Origin: Sarcomyxa edulis
Taxonomy: Eukaryota > Basidiomycota > Agaricomycetes > Agaricales > Mycenaceae
Length of the DNA stretch: 64,000 nt
Assembly (NCBI GenBank): GCA_009761415.1
Contig: QUOL01000008.1
Coordinates: 620,001-684,000, forward strand
Direction of reading: 5' to 3'
Shown here: positions 22,601 to 31,888 of the stretch, piece after piece
Layout of the letters: each line of letters opens with the position of its first letter
Numbering within the stretch: position 1 is the first letter of the stretch
Notes under the pieces: model-generated
The model's database searches: none
What the model was told of the DNA's origin: nothing
The model's input: only the letters and a program-made list of their open reading frames with translations
Position numbers and translations under genes: made by a program

Positions 22601-23458
22601 CAAAATGATTGGGCTGATTGGCTAGCCATCGCCGAGTTTGCGCTTAACAACCGAGTTTCGTCGTCGACTCAAGTCTCCCCCTTCTACGCCAATACTGGTA
22701 GACATCCAAGGATGGGGGTCGAGCCGAAAAGGAATGTCAAGTCAGAAGCTGCTGAGGACTTTGCACTACGCATGAAAAAGGTCCATGAGGAAGTAGAGGC
22801 GGCTCTAAATAAGGCGGCAGATGAGATGAAGAGATTTGCAGATCAAGGTCGGATCGAAACCCCACAGTACAAGGTTGGAGACAAGGTGTACCTTGACTTG
22901 AGCGACATCAAGACAGACCGTCCCTCCAAAAAGCTAAGTCACAAGCGGGACGGACCATTCGAAATCACCAAAGTTGTGTCGCCCAGCGCGTATAAACTCA
23001 AGTTGCCAAAGCGTTACAACAAGCTACACCCCGTATTCAATGTCTCCAAACTGCGACGCTACGTTCCACCCCAGATCGAAGGCCAAAGATCCGATCCTCC
23101 CCCTCCAATCCAGGTCGAAGGTGAACCCCGATACGAAGTTGAAGAAATCTTGAACTCTAAGTTGGAACGAGGCAAGCTGTACTATTTGATCAAGTGGAAG
23201 GGGTACACCGACGAACACAACACCTGGGAACCGGAGGATAACGTTGATCGTGCAAAAAGACTGGTTCGACAGTTCCATCAGTTGCACCCCAATGCACCGC
23301 GACGGATTAACGCTGCACTCTTCACTCAACTGCCGTTTAGACCTCTCGAAACCTACACTGATGCCACAATCTCAGTCTTGGAGAAGGAAAGGACAAAACA
23401 CATCCCGACTTGGTCGATACCACTTAATCGTAGTCATATCGAGGACGATTCGACCTAG
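19562..23458 (+). CDS. pol: Gypsy pol polyprotein (PR-RT-RNase H-IN-chromodomain)
   Basis: Open in the -1 frame relative to gag from 19562, with no early ATG, so it is probably made as a Gag-Pol fusion. Domains in order: aspartic protease (LLDSGATTLFMD, ~19829); reverse transcriptase with catalytic YMDD (20939-20950); RNase H (IEADSSGHATGG, ~21376); integrase zinc finger (HHDSAVVGH to CDKCNRTK, ~22045-22180); integrase core with Asp in ISVDLITGLP, Asp in ISDRGPQFAS and Glu in GQTERTNQEIEQ; a GPF-type C-terminal module (RDGPFEITKVVSPSAYKL); and a chromodomain (RYEVEEILN to WEPEDNVDRA, ~23125-23260). Fungal chromodomain integrases of this type tether insertion to modified histones. No internal stop or frameshift was seen. 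Confidence 0.95.
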   Translation, partial: RVERVLPKGRGFSKRQSVTSTNSIAATKGSDSRIEKHVHFEENKVVSPAHESKPPVEKHYVRTLNLKTHVSMNVGLRTLDTHRAINIDALLDSGATTLFMDKEFAKGNGLATRRLKRPIQVYNVDGTLNEGGSITEEVDMILNYKGHKERATFAITNLGKMAVIIGHSWLKKHNPEIDWEKGEVEMTRCPKECGYDAKVRRKAKAKAKTPFPTMVNEDEEGEDEEAIYHTWYDPWAHKEDDEYEEIPTERIFFAGDAGVFQSKPKPETIVPEQYHEFLELFEKKASERLPERRPWDHPIDLKDTFIPQNPKLYPLSPKEQKELDEFIDENLRKGYIQPSKSPQAAPFFFVKKKDGTNRPVQDYRHLNSHTVKNAYPLPLIPELVDKLKNAKIFTKLDLRWGYNNLRIKEGDEWKAAFKTNRGMFEPTVMFFGLMNLPASFQTMMNHILKPLIDKGVVIVYMDDILIFTKTLEEHRKIVKQVLEILRDNDLFLKPEKCEFEKTELEYLGLIISGDHIRMDPKKVEAVMKWPVPTKVKELQAFLGFANFYRRFIEGFSKVAKPLHQLTRKDAPWKWTEEQQKAFDELKRRFSSEPVLVYPDPTKQMKIEADSSGHATGGILSMLCDDGKWRPCAYLSKGLNDVQRNYDIHDKEMLAIIRCLEEWRHYLEGADHPVVIWSDHKNLEYFKTARNLNRRQARWALYLSRFDFVLKHRPGSASAKPDYLSRRADHDKGEEDNQNQILLKPEFFRIRALQQGHVLIENNESSILSDIRKCKDYDESVVKAVEELKHSPVRRLREEEWSEEQGLILFRGKVYVPKKEELRRKIVELHHDSAVVGHPGKWKTLELMSRNYWWPGMTKFVTQYIEGCDKCNRTKTFPAPPIGKLMPNRTPSAPWTDISVDLITGLPDSQGNDAILVVVDRFTKMTHIIPCSEELSSLGLAALYRDHVWRYHGLPDSVISDRGPQFASQLMKDLHTLLGVKRKLSTAYHPQSDGQTERTNQEIEQYLRLFINHRQNDWADWLAIAEFALNNRVSSSTQVSPFYANTGRHPRMGVEPKRNVKSEAAEDFALRMKKVHEEVEAALNKAADEMKRFADQGRIETPQYKVGDKVYLDLSDIKTDRPSKKLSHKRDGPFEITKVVSPSAYKLKLPKRYNKLHPVFNVSKLRRYVPPQIEGQRSDPPPPIQVEGEPRYEVEEILNSKLERGKLYYLIKWKGYTDEHNTWEPEDNVDRAKRLVRQFHQLHPNAPRRINAALFTQLPFRPLETYTDATISVLEKERTKHIPTWSIPLNRSHIEDDST
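19592..19598 (+). promoter_or_regulatory. Candidate -1 frameshift slippery site
   Basis: GGGTTTT, read G GGT TTT in the gag frame, fits the X XXY YYZ pattern for -1 slippage. It lies inside the 55-base window where gag and pol overlap, 16 bases before the gag stop. Slippage here would enter the pol frame directly. I have not modelled a downstream structure. Confidence 0.4.
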
Positions 23459-23469
23459 AAGGGGGGTGA
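23455..23469 (+). promoter_or_regulatory. Polypurine tract of the Gypsy element
   Basis: CTAGAAGGGGGGTGA lies directly before the 3' LTR and overlaps the pol stop codon TAG. It is the expected primer for plus-strand DNA synthesis. Confidence 0.8.
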
Positions 23470-23901
23470 TGTCAGGAAACGACTCATTTTGGACTTTATC
23501 TTTGATCTTATCTTATCTTATCAGGGGGCTATAGTTATTCCTTGGGATACCTTTATTCCTGCTGCTGACTGATGCGATTACTAAGGTGCTGCGGAGTTGC
23601 ATCATCATCTTACTAACGGTGTTCCATTATGTTCCATAGGATTCTATAGCTTACCAATCATGTAATGTAGGTAGATATATAAAGGGCGCTATGCACCCTG
23701 GGGATCCTCAGTTCGATCTCTCAGGATTACCGCTAATCTAGTGGGAACCTAAGTCATATAACTCCTGTAGTGTCTTCTATCGCTTCCCTCTCCTCTCTCT
23801 TTCCCTTTGTATCTCCTCTCCTCCTCTTTCTCTGTTCTCGCCTTTCGCTCGTGACGCTTCAGTGGCCCGCTGGTCTTGTATAGATTGGTGTTGCCCTGAC
23901 A
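23470..23901 (+). repeat. 3' LTR
   Basis: 432 bp, same length and, as far as I could read, same sequence as the 5' LTR. It is followed by the target duplicate TGTCG (23902-23906). Confidence 0.95.
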
Positions 23902-24399
23902 TGTCGGAATTCCTAATATAGTCATGATATGGCTAGCGCCAACACTCGGGCCTGCTATTCACCACTGCAAGAACTAGTGGGACCACGCTACATGCAGCAG
24001 CATCATTGCAGACAAGCCACCGCCAGGAGCACTCAAATGGCCTGACGAAATCACCAGAACTCTGGATAAAAGAAGACATACTTGTTGCCGCAACACACAT
24101 TGGGATTCATAGATATGGGAAAGATGTAGCATCCACCGACTGTGAAATAAATTAGATAAAAATATGAAACAAGTTGAAACATACACCTATAGTCTAGTTC
24201 TTGAGACGAGTAGGCCCAAAAGCGAGAACGAGGAAGGGATTGTGTCTAAGAATGCCGATCAGTGGACCCTGGAATTCAGTGCTGAATGGTACATGATTCT
24301 CATTGCTACTCCTCAGGTTGTTACTAGAATTTCATTAGACTCATGTATGTGGAAGACATGGATGGCGGCAAGAGTTAAGGGGGTACAAAAAAGTCACTG
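23902..24399. other. Unassigned stretch between Gypsy and first MITE
   Basis: Continuation of the DNA into which Gypsy inserted. No gene is recognisable. It may include the right end of the pogo-like transposon and unrelated older sequence. Confidence 0.35.
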
Positions 24400-24407
24400 G
24401 TTCGCTG

Positions 24408-24760
24408 TAAGGCAGAGCAAGGATCAGGATCTACCTGTAGGTACTTGTAGGTTGATCCGTGGGAAAACCTGCAGGTTCAGGTATTTTTTTTACCTGACCT
24501 GTGAGTGTGTTACCTGTAAGGATCCAGGTAGCAGATGTGGACACTTTTCACAGGTACCTGTGCAGGTTAACCTGCAGGTATGTAAAGAAATTTACCATAT
24601 ATGGCATATCTCACAGGTTTTTAACTCCAAAAACAACTACCTGTAGGTCACAGGTACCTGTTGGCCATTACCTGCACAGGTGCAGGTATTACTTTTGAGT
24701 TATGAAATACCTGTAGGTCAGGTACCTAAACCTGCAGGTGCTAACCTGTGCTCAGCCTTA
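24408..24760. mobile_element. hAT-type MITE rich in ACCTG/CAGGT
   Basis: 353 bp bounded by inverted ends TAAGGCAGAGCA (left) and TAAGGCTGAGCA read inward from the right. An exact 8-bp target duplication GTTCGCTG lies at 24400-24407 and 24761-24768. Eight-base duplications are typical of hAT elements. There is no coding capacity, so it must be mobilised in trans. The interior is packed with ACCTG/CAGGT motifs in both orientations, often as CAGGTACCTG or ACCTGCAGGT. Confidence 0.85.
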
Positions 24761-24768
24761 GTTCGCTG

Positions 24769-25024
24769 GGTCCGGACAAAATGGGTGAACTGTTGAGCTA
24801 ACATGTGCAGTTTCTGGAGTTTGGGGTCAGTTTCAATGTTCTCAGGACTTGAGCTCACAAGTAAATCAGGAATGGGATTCCAGATTGTATACCCACCTAT
24901 TGGACCAACCAGATGCAAAAGAGACGAAAGAAAACGGTCCAGTGGATGGCGAGTAATTCAGGATTGACCCGTTACTGTGTGTGACCCGTTACATGTCCAT
25001 GGACAGTACGTGAAAGGAGATACT
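24769..25024 (-). other. Unassigned; possible decayed coding fragment
   Basis: On the minus strand a frame reads HLVGPIGGYTIWNPIPDLLV and onward, ending where the MITE inserted. It has no clear start and I do not recognise it. It could be a transposase remnant or chance. Confidence 0.25.
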
Positions 25025-25081
25025 TACCTCAGAAATACCTCACTTAATGAGGACGTTCATGCATTTCTTTTGATCGACGTA
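25025..25081 (+). pseudogene. ERV25 last-exon fragment, second half
   Basis: GAAATACCTCACTTAATGAG followed by GACGTTCATG matches the end of the ERV25 coding region and its 3' flank (2556-2590). The match continues past the MITE at 25620 (CGACGTACATGCCCTAG; compare 2617-2634). It is the remainder of the fragment at 14793-14940, separated from it by roughly 10 kb of inserted DNA. Confidence 0.7.
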
Positions 25082-25619
25082 TAGTGATGTGCCGGCCCGG
25101 CTTGGCCTGGAAGCCCCGGCTTTGGCCCGGCCTGGCACGGCTTTGGCTTTCGAGAATCTCAGGCCGGGCCAAAGCCAAAACTCGGGGCTTGGCTTTGGCC
25201 TGAGACGGCCTGAGCCGCGGCCTGGAGGGGGTGGGGGGGATTTTTTTTGCAGAGCATGGTCCATTAATTTCCGCGAGGCTTGTCATATATCAGAGCTGAA
25301 CCCGCATAAAACAACTGTCAAACTCACGTTCGAATCATTTTCTGCCACGAAAATGTCACAGTGCGTCACATGATATCTCGTTCAAATTTTCGGCCACTTT
25401 TTTTTCTGTCCGAATCGCGAAAGCGAGGCATTTTAACCCCATCCAAAACTTGATATGAACTTACCCCCAGGCCCCGGCCTGACGGCTTGGCTCGGGCCTC
25501 TGTGAGCTCAGGCCGGGCCAAAGCCCTCCCAGGCCGTGAACTTTGGCCCGGCTTGGCCCGGCCTACATTGTCACGGCCCGGCTTGGCCCACGGCCTGAGG
25601 CCGGGCCAGCACATCACTA
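25082..25619. mobile_element. hAT-type MITE rich in GGCCCGGC
   Basis: 538 bp with perfect 11-bp inverted ends TAGTGATGTGC/GCACATCACTA and an exact 8-bp target duplication TCGACGTA at 25074-25081 and 25620-25627. The subterminal 150 bases on each side are repeats of GGCCCGGCTTGGCC-like units, as in several hAT families. No coding capacity. It sits inside the ERV25 3' flank copy. Confidence 0.9.
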
Positions 25620-25636
25620 TCGACGTACATGCCCTA

Positions 25637-26562
25637 GAGGAAGACTTCTAGCTCCGCTCTTCCAAAATTCAAATTCCAAGTGGGTTCGGACCGTCACATT
25701 CGGCTTTCTGATGGGGCCTCTACAATTTCGTGCCTCCAATGAATGGGTCAGTGGTCGACACGGCAGCAACGGACCTCCAGACCTAAGGCCCCATGTGGAA
25801 ATACTTGTCTTGCGCCTTCTCACTGATCAACAATTTGTTATCGATGGACGTTGATAGGTGAAGACGGGGGAAGGTGCGGCCTTTACCTTGCATTTCTGGA
25901 TGCTTTTTTGCTGATAAAACCTAAAATCAGTCGACGGCGTTTCCCGGTCCTTGTTTTCAAAGGAAAGACTTATGCTTACCTTCATCGTCGAATCATCGGC
26001 TGGAGAAATGCGTTGATATTTCTCTAAACTCATTGATCGTTTCTTCCAGCTGATCACACCCAATATTGACTCGCGACGGCTCTGGCCATAGTGCTTGCGC
26101 ACATCTTCTTTATCGTATGGGACAAGAGTTCATGTTCTAACGGTTTTTAGGCATCCTTTTTCCATCGGCAGTAATCGTCGACGTCTTGTGTGTGATAGGC
26201 TTTGCGCACTTCTTTTTCATCCAATCAGTGCTTCCAAAAAAGGGGGACCAAGGTACGGCATTTCCCTGTATTTTCCCAACAATTGTTTCACTGGCAGAAG
26301 TCGGGTCCAATTCAGTTCTTCAAGCGCAGATATCTACGCGTATCCGTGTCTGCGAAGCTTGGATTCGAGAACAATGGCACCATGATGCACGCGGAATCTT
26401 TATCTTCATTCCCGATAGTTCTACCTCTTTTATCACGGATCTAGTCTCCTACGGTCCATTGTCAGGGTGCTGCCGCGTGTATAGGTTTAAAAATCTTTTC
26501 TGTCATCTCTCATTTCCCTCGACGATTTCCCTATCTCCCCCTCCCAGCTTTTGCTGGACGCT
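25637..26562. repeat. Upstream region of family X copy D, duplicate of 3447-4379
   Basis: Close counterpart of the region upstream of copy A, continuing without a break from the ERV25 3' flank into the ATG of copy D. It supports a single duplication event spanning ERV25 end, promoter and gene. Confidence 0.75.
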
Positions 26563-27505
26563 ATGAGCGACCGCTCTAAACCGGCAACGTACGCTATTAC
26601 TGCTGAAGGCTGTATATGTCTCTTCACAATGCTTGTTCAGATCCAAGCCGTCAAAGCTGGCTAAAAGCAAGGGATCTTCGAGCAAGGCAGCTAGCGAATC
26701 ATCTTCGAGGTAAATAACATGTCAATGTTTTCATGCCAGTAGTCTCATCATGAATTGTTTTCAAGGCACACTTTAGAGTGCGTATCTCCATATTATTGGG
26801 GGTCTTCACCGCTGTGATTAACATTTTTTCCCTTGACTTCAGAGTGCCCCCATTCCAGTATGCAATGCATTCCTTTTGTCACACCTGTCATTACTGACTG
26901 GGGTTCAGTGTTTCTAAAGCAAAGGGTTCCACCGGCACACCCCCTTCCGATGTGCTTTCCAGACTTTCTAACTCCAAGTACATCTACTTGACACGTTCTC
27001 TCATCTTCTGTTCTCACTCATGGCCTGATCTACAGCCGATGTGATCTCAGCGATATCACTAAGAAGCCTGGGGGCACAGTGATGGAGTCGTTAATGGACC
27101 GAAGCATATTCATAATGCCTCATATGACCATTGACGCTCAAGAGTATGACGAAGAAGACGCTGAAGAAGCGGACAAAAAACGGCTCATTTTACAATCTAT
27201 CAAAGACATGGGCATTATATACGATGAAGCCACGAAACCTAGGTGGATTAGCTTCTGGAAGCGCAAGGTATTCTCAATGACAGTCTTGTTGTAGTCTCAT
27301 CGCTCATTATGATGACAGGAGGACCTCCCAAATTTTGGTCCTCATTCCGACGAGTACCACGAGGAACTTCTCAATGAATTCAGGTTGACATCAGCGGATG
27401 TATTGGAGCCTGCAGCAGCAAATTCTCTCATCCAACGCTTGGTCAGCATTTTCGAGTGCTGTGATCTGGCCAGGACACGAAACACATCAGCAAACCAGGA
27501 CTTTT
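26563..27505 (+). pseudogene. Family X copy D, 5' part, interrupted by ~22.4 kb of inserted DNA
   Basis: Begins MSDRSKPAT like copy A. It keeps the Ser-rich second exon (KSKGSSSKAAS), the block GGTVMESLMDRSIFIMPHM, an acidic insertion (YDEEDAEEADKK), KPRWISFWKRK, and DLPNFGP...EYHEELLNE to ECCDLARTRNTS. Homology to copies A-C stops abruptly just after ARTR, and the frame runs to a stop 20 codons or so later. The missing C-terminal half resumes at about 49.9 kb. The gene can no longer make a full product. Confidence 0.85.
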
Positions 27506-27881
27506 GCGGTAGGGGAGCGTAGGGGACATAAATTGTGTAGCACCTATAGACTTTTCATAGAACCATTGTAGAACACCATAGATACACCCGTAGCTGTAAC
27601 AGAAAGCCTTCAGTCCCGGCAGCAGCCACAAAAATTGATGCATCCCCCGTGTGTGTAGCCACGGCTGTGGCGTGGGAGCTTCCCCAACGATTATCATTCC
27701 GCCGCGGTACCAGCCACAGCTGTGGCAGTGCTGGTCCGCGAGACCTCCCTTAGTCATGTACTTAGCCCTCACAAGTGCCATGTCAAGTCAAGAGGGGCCT
27801 CTCAATGCTCTGGGACCTTGTTTTAGCTGCAATTCATGATTTTTGTCCTAATTTACTACAGGTCAACCCCAATAAGGAAAT
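27506..27881. repeat. Left subterminal region of the KDZ element
   Basis: Non-coding. Two imperfect palindromes, TAGCCACGGCTGTGGC and CAGCCACAGCTGTGGC, lie near 27657 and 27712. The string AAATTGATGCATC near 27630, followed by GTGTAGCCA and CTGTGGC, recurs inverted near 40505-40550, so these are probably the two ends of one element and may bind its transposase. Confidence 0.6.
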
Positions 27882-30800
27882 TTACGCCAAGAAGGTTCCC
27901 TCCAGGCCTAGCTCCAGGTCCAACAAGTCCGCTTGGGCTCTCTGAGTCACCGACACATTCCATTTGCTCGCAAAGACCACTGCTATGTCTCGATGCACAG
28001 CCGCCTGGCGTGCTGCGTATGCACGTTGCTCAGCAGCCAACTCAGGTGTGTCTCCTTCGCAAGGTCGTTGCTCCCATTCCGTCACACGATACTCCAAAAA
28101 GCGCAATACTCGTCTCATCTCCTCCTTGAGCAGTAACACTTCCTCTTTCCAGCGTGTCATCCGTGCTCGGGCCTTTGCCCATTCAACGCGAACAGCTGTA
28201 GGGTTTGGATCAGCGAAGCTCGGGTGACAAGAGATATATGTTGCTTACAAGAATGTAGATTTGCTTCATCGTCCTCAGTTGGACCACCTTCCGACGTCCA
28301 GATCCAAGACATGACCGCTCTACCGCTGCCTCCTCTGGGTGCGCGTGGTCCAGCATTTCCTCCAGCAGCTCCCAATCGTCGTCGAGCTGCTATGTCGCTA
28401 GGATTTGGTGTATCGAGCTTGATGTGGTCTGCTGTGAGTTCACGAAACCGTGTTTCGTAGAAAGTGCTTCCCTTCAGGGCAATAAGAGCCTCTCGACCTC
28501 GAGAGTATTTGGCAGCGCATGCGGTGACGCGATCACCGACTGACGAAATCAATGACCTGGCTCGTGTAGTGGCACCCTGCCCTGTGAGGTTTGCATTCCG
28601 AAAAAGGATGAGGTGACTCTTTGCATGCAGTCGCGATCGCAAAGCGTTAAGAGCGTCAGAGCACTGGGCCTCGCGCAGCCTTACTTCCATGTCTGGAAGG
28701 CCAAGCTTGCATCCATCAACGCGCTCGGACGAGGGAAGATCCGACGGCATCCAGATCTTGATGTTCTCAGCCTTTGGAAGGGGAGTCTCGCCATCGCGCA
28801 TGGCTTCTTCCAGCGCAAGGGAATGAATCACACCCGGCATGTAGATCAATTGAAGCTTGCGAAACTTCTTAATCTTTGCCAATAGCTTCAGACGCTTCTC
28901 GACAACAAGTGCACCCTGAGCTGCTGTGAGCCTCGTTTCTCCTGTGACTTCAGTACGGATGCGGCGTCTACAGAGGCTATGTGAGATGAGTGTTTGCGCA
29001 GCATCACATGAGATACTCACTGCGTGTCTTCAAGCTCGAGGCCTGCAACAAGAAAGGATGTCGCGCTAGTGCCATGAATTTGGGCCGTACCACTCTCAGC
29101 AGCTTCCAGCTCATCTTGTTTGAGCTGCAGCCGGACCTCAGCAGCCGTCAGATCACCGGCTATTCGTGATGAAAAGTCAGTCAAGCACCTAAATAGTTGT
29201 TGACATGAACCACACCTGTACGGCCCGAAATGTACGGATTCGGGGAAGATCGATCTCTATCCCATGCTGAGACCATGGCAGACCACTGCTTGGATAGCGA
29301 GCTATCGAGCGTGTTATTGAGTTCGATGAAGCATGAAACTTGGTGATTTCGTTCTTCTGTGGCAATCAGAAGCTTTCGTTGAAGAGATTCTCCTGTCATA
29401 ATACAGGTTAGTATGTATGCGCAGAAGGAATTAGGTGTGCGTACCAAATCCAATGTTTTTCTCCCAATTATGTCTTCCAATGGCATCATCCAAAAAGTCG
29501 TGTCGTGCTCCTGGTCCCATCTCCTTTGTGGCCGGCGCTCTAGAGTTTAGACGCGCCCAAGTGCGCTCAATTCCTTCCCCGTCTGCCCGCCCTACACCGG
29601 TTTGATATCCGAGTGAATTCTCAGCTTGACATGAACTTTCGTGCGCAGCCGCATGCCAGACCGGAACTCCAAACTGCATGGTAAACTCCCCAGGCGCGCG
29701 TCGAAGATGAGCCGGCATCTTTTCCATGCGTGATGCTAGGTTGACTTTCCACTGACATGCAATGTCGTATGAGACGGTGAGATAGAGCAGGGTCATGCCA
29801 AGGATAGCAGAAAGGAAGATGTAATCCATGTTCGAATACCTACGAGGATGAAATCTTTAGTGAGCCTGTATTGATACAACGGCATAATGTTAGCTGCACG
29901 TACCGTTCCCCCTTCTGAAGGTCTCCTATCCCTAGAGGTCGAACTAGCTCGTGTCTAGCACACACACAGGCCCCTACGCCAGAGCTGCGAAGACCGGTAG
30001 TCATCTTGGTATCTTTCTGCATCAAAGCTGCGAATACAATACAGGTACTAATCTATGGACGATTCAGGTTATTATAATCATCGGGGTATATGAACTTCAG
30101 ACTCACATCAGCCTCAGAGACATAGTTTCGAAGATGCTCAAAATAAGGCTCGTCCTTCACAAAGTATGCCCAGCCAGGTCCGAGAGATGGGTCCCTTGCG
30201 TAGGTCGAGTTCATACCGTTTTTGAGACGGAAGTTTGCGTCCATGGCTAGCAGAAGCATGTAGAGAAATCTACGCCGAAAGATGAGTAAGGATGAACGAC
30301 GACTGAAAATGATAACGCATACCTGTATTGAGGCTCAGCATCACGCCAGCCTGCAGGAAGGTTGATGCCATCGTGTGGACAAGCCCAACACTTCACAGCA
30401 CACTCTCCTTGAGCAGTAGCATTCAGACCAGCTGGATCGTGCCCTCTTCCAGCCCTCTTTGCGCGTTCTAAGAACGCCCACTCACGGAACATCCTCCCAA
30501 AGGCCTTATAACGGTCCTAGGAAATTTGACAAGACGGTTAGTACAACAAGTGCGTACATCAAGGATTCGAGCTCACCGGTACTTTCTGAACCCCTGATGC
30601 ATCCGTACGGCGCTCCAAGGATCCAATAAAATCATACGTATTGAGGCCACCGACGATGTTCAGCAAATGGAAATGTTGCAATACACCAAATGTTGCACAA
30701 GTCTTAGGATTGCTGATTGTAGCTGGATACCACCGTTCTCGGAGCAACTGTATCCGTTTCGATACTCTCGAGGTTCCACATCCACACTCGTGAGCAGCGA

Positions 30801-31698
30801 TCGAGTGCACGCCGTTGACGTCGATGACGACCAAGGAGATGGGGGGATGAATTGGAGTAGGGCACTCGTGGCCGCCATGGCCGAGATGATATACGAGGCC
30901 CAAGTCGCGAAGGCTGCGAGTTCTCCAAAATTGCCCAGTCCATTCCTGTATCATAGTCATCAGAAGTGCCTGGCTCGGAGGTCAGAAAGACTTAACGCAC
31001 TTTTACAATATGAAGGGGTGTACTTTGATGTCGTTTCAGACAGCAAGACCTGCATTCAACGATGCCGCCTGTACAATCGGTACACTGTAGCAATTCGACA
31101 GACTCAGTTCCCCCGGTTATATCCTCGGGACGATTGGGAAGAAGGGAGCAGGTCTGGCATCCAAGACAAGCCGCCTCTGGAAGGCGTTCATGGCGAAGAA
31201 TCTCGGCGAGGAATTCGTCGGCGTATGGGCGCCAAATCTTCAGCGGTGAGTCCTGCAAGTCCCTCCTATGAGAAACAAGTCGTCACAATGGGGATATAGA
31301 AGACTCACCGAGCTCGCATATCGTTTGCGCTTTTGACCCAGAATCTCGAAACGCTGTGATGCCCTCATAGTGCTTTCATCGTCATCTTCGTCGTTCTCTG
31401 CCAAATCGTCTATCGATGCAGTTTGAGGCCTATCTTCCAAGTTCTCGTTTGACTCATAAACGTCATCGTAGTCAGCTCCTGGGGTCCAAGAAGCGTATAG
31501 ATCATCCGTATCCGTTGGATTCAACCTCCTCCTCTTGGGGATTTGTTTCGGGGCCTCGATCTGTCTTCTGCCATCGGTAGAAATGATAAATGTCCGATGG
31601 GTAGAAATGAGGCTGGACGACTCTGTGGGGCGTATTGCGCGATAGGCTTCGACTTTCCTCGGACGGCCAGCGCGGCGGGCTTTACCTGGTGAGAGCAT
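27882..31698 (-). CDS. KDZ-superfamily transposase with CxC2-type cysteine cluster
   Basis: Multi-exon gene starting at ATG 31698 (MLSPGKARRAGRPRKVEAYR). After a basic and acidic N-terminus comes a zinc-binding cluster (LGCQTCS, then LLQCTDCTGGIVECRSCC), matching the CxC2-like cluster found with KDZ transposases. The conserved WYPATISNPKTCATF block follows. The catalytic core has Asp in LLLAMDANFRLKNG (~30250), Asp in SYDIACQWK (~29755) and Glu in DGEGIERTW (~29570), with FGVPVWHAAAHE between. The helical C-terminus (VEWAKARARMTRWKEEVLLL) is typical of the family. All core residues are present and I saw no clear disabling stop, so it may be active. Introns are many and their ends provisional. 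It lies about 190 bp downstream of the TET/JBP gene on the same strand. Confidence 0.92.
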
Positions 31699-31888
31699 CG
31701 TTCGCGCGACGCGTAGAGTAACAGCGTGCAATAGTAGATGATCATTTCGGACAAATACGATCACGTGTCGTTTGTCGCTAGTTTTGCAACCATACTCTAC
31801 AAACCATATGTGCATCATGACAGATGTTGAGTTCCTCAGAGGTAACCCATATAATACACATATATATGCTTGATCTATGCCTAGGGTA

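Larger units (their letters stand above)
17751..23901 (+). mobile_element. Complete Ty3/Gypsy chromovirus-type LTR retrotransposon
   Basis: A 6151-bp element with 432-bp LTRs at both ends (TGTCAGGAAACG to TTGCCCTGACA). I saw no difference between the LTRs on reading. The 5-bp target duplication TGTCG lies at 17746-17750 and 23902-23906. The order is LTR, primer site, gag, protease-RT-RNase H-integrase-chromodomain, polypurine tract, LTR. Both frames are open over their full length. Matching LTRs, an intact target duplication and open frames point to a recent insertion that may still be competent. It landed in the flank of the pogo-like element. Confidence 0.95.
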
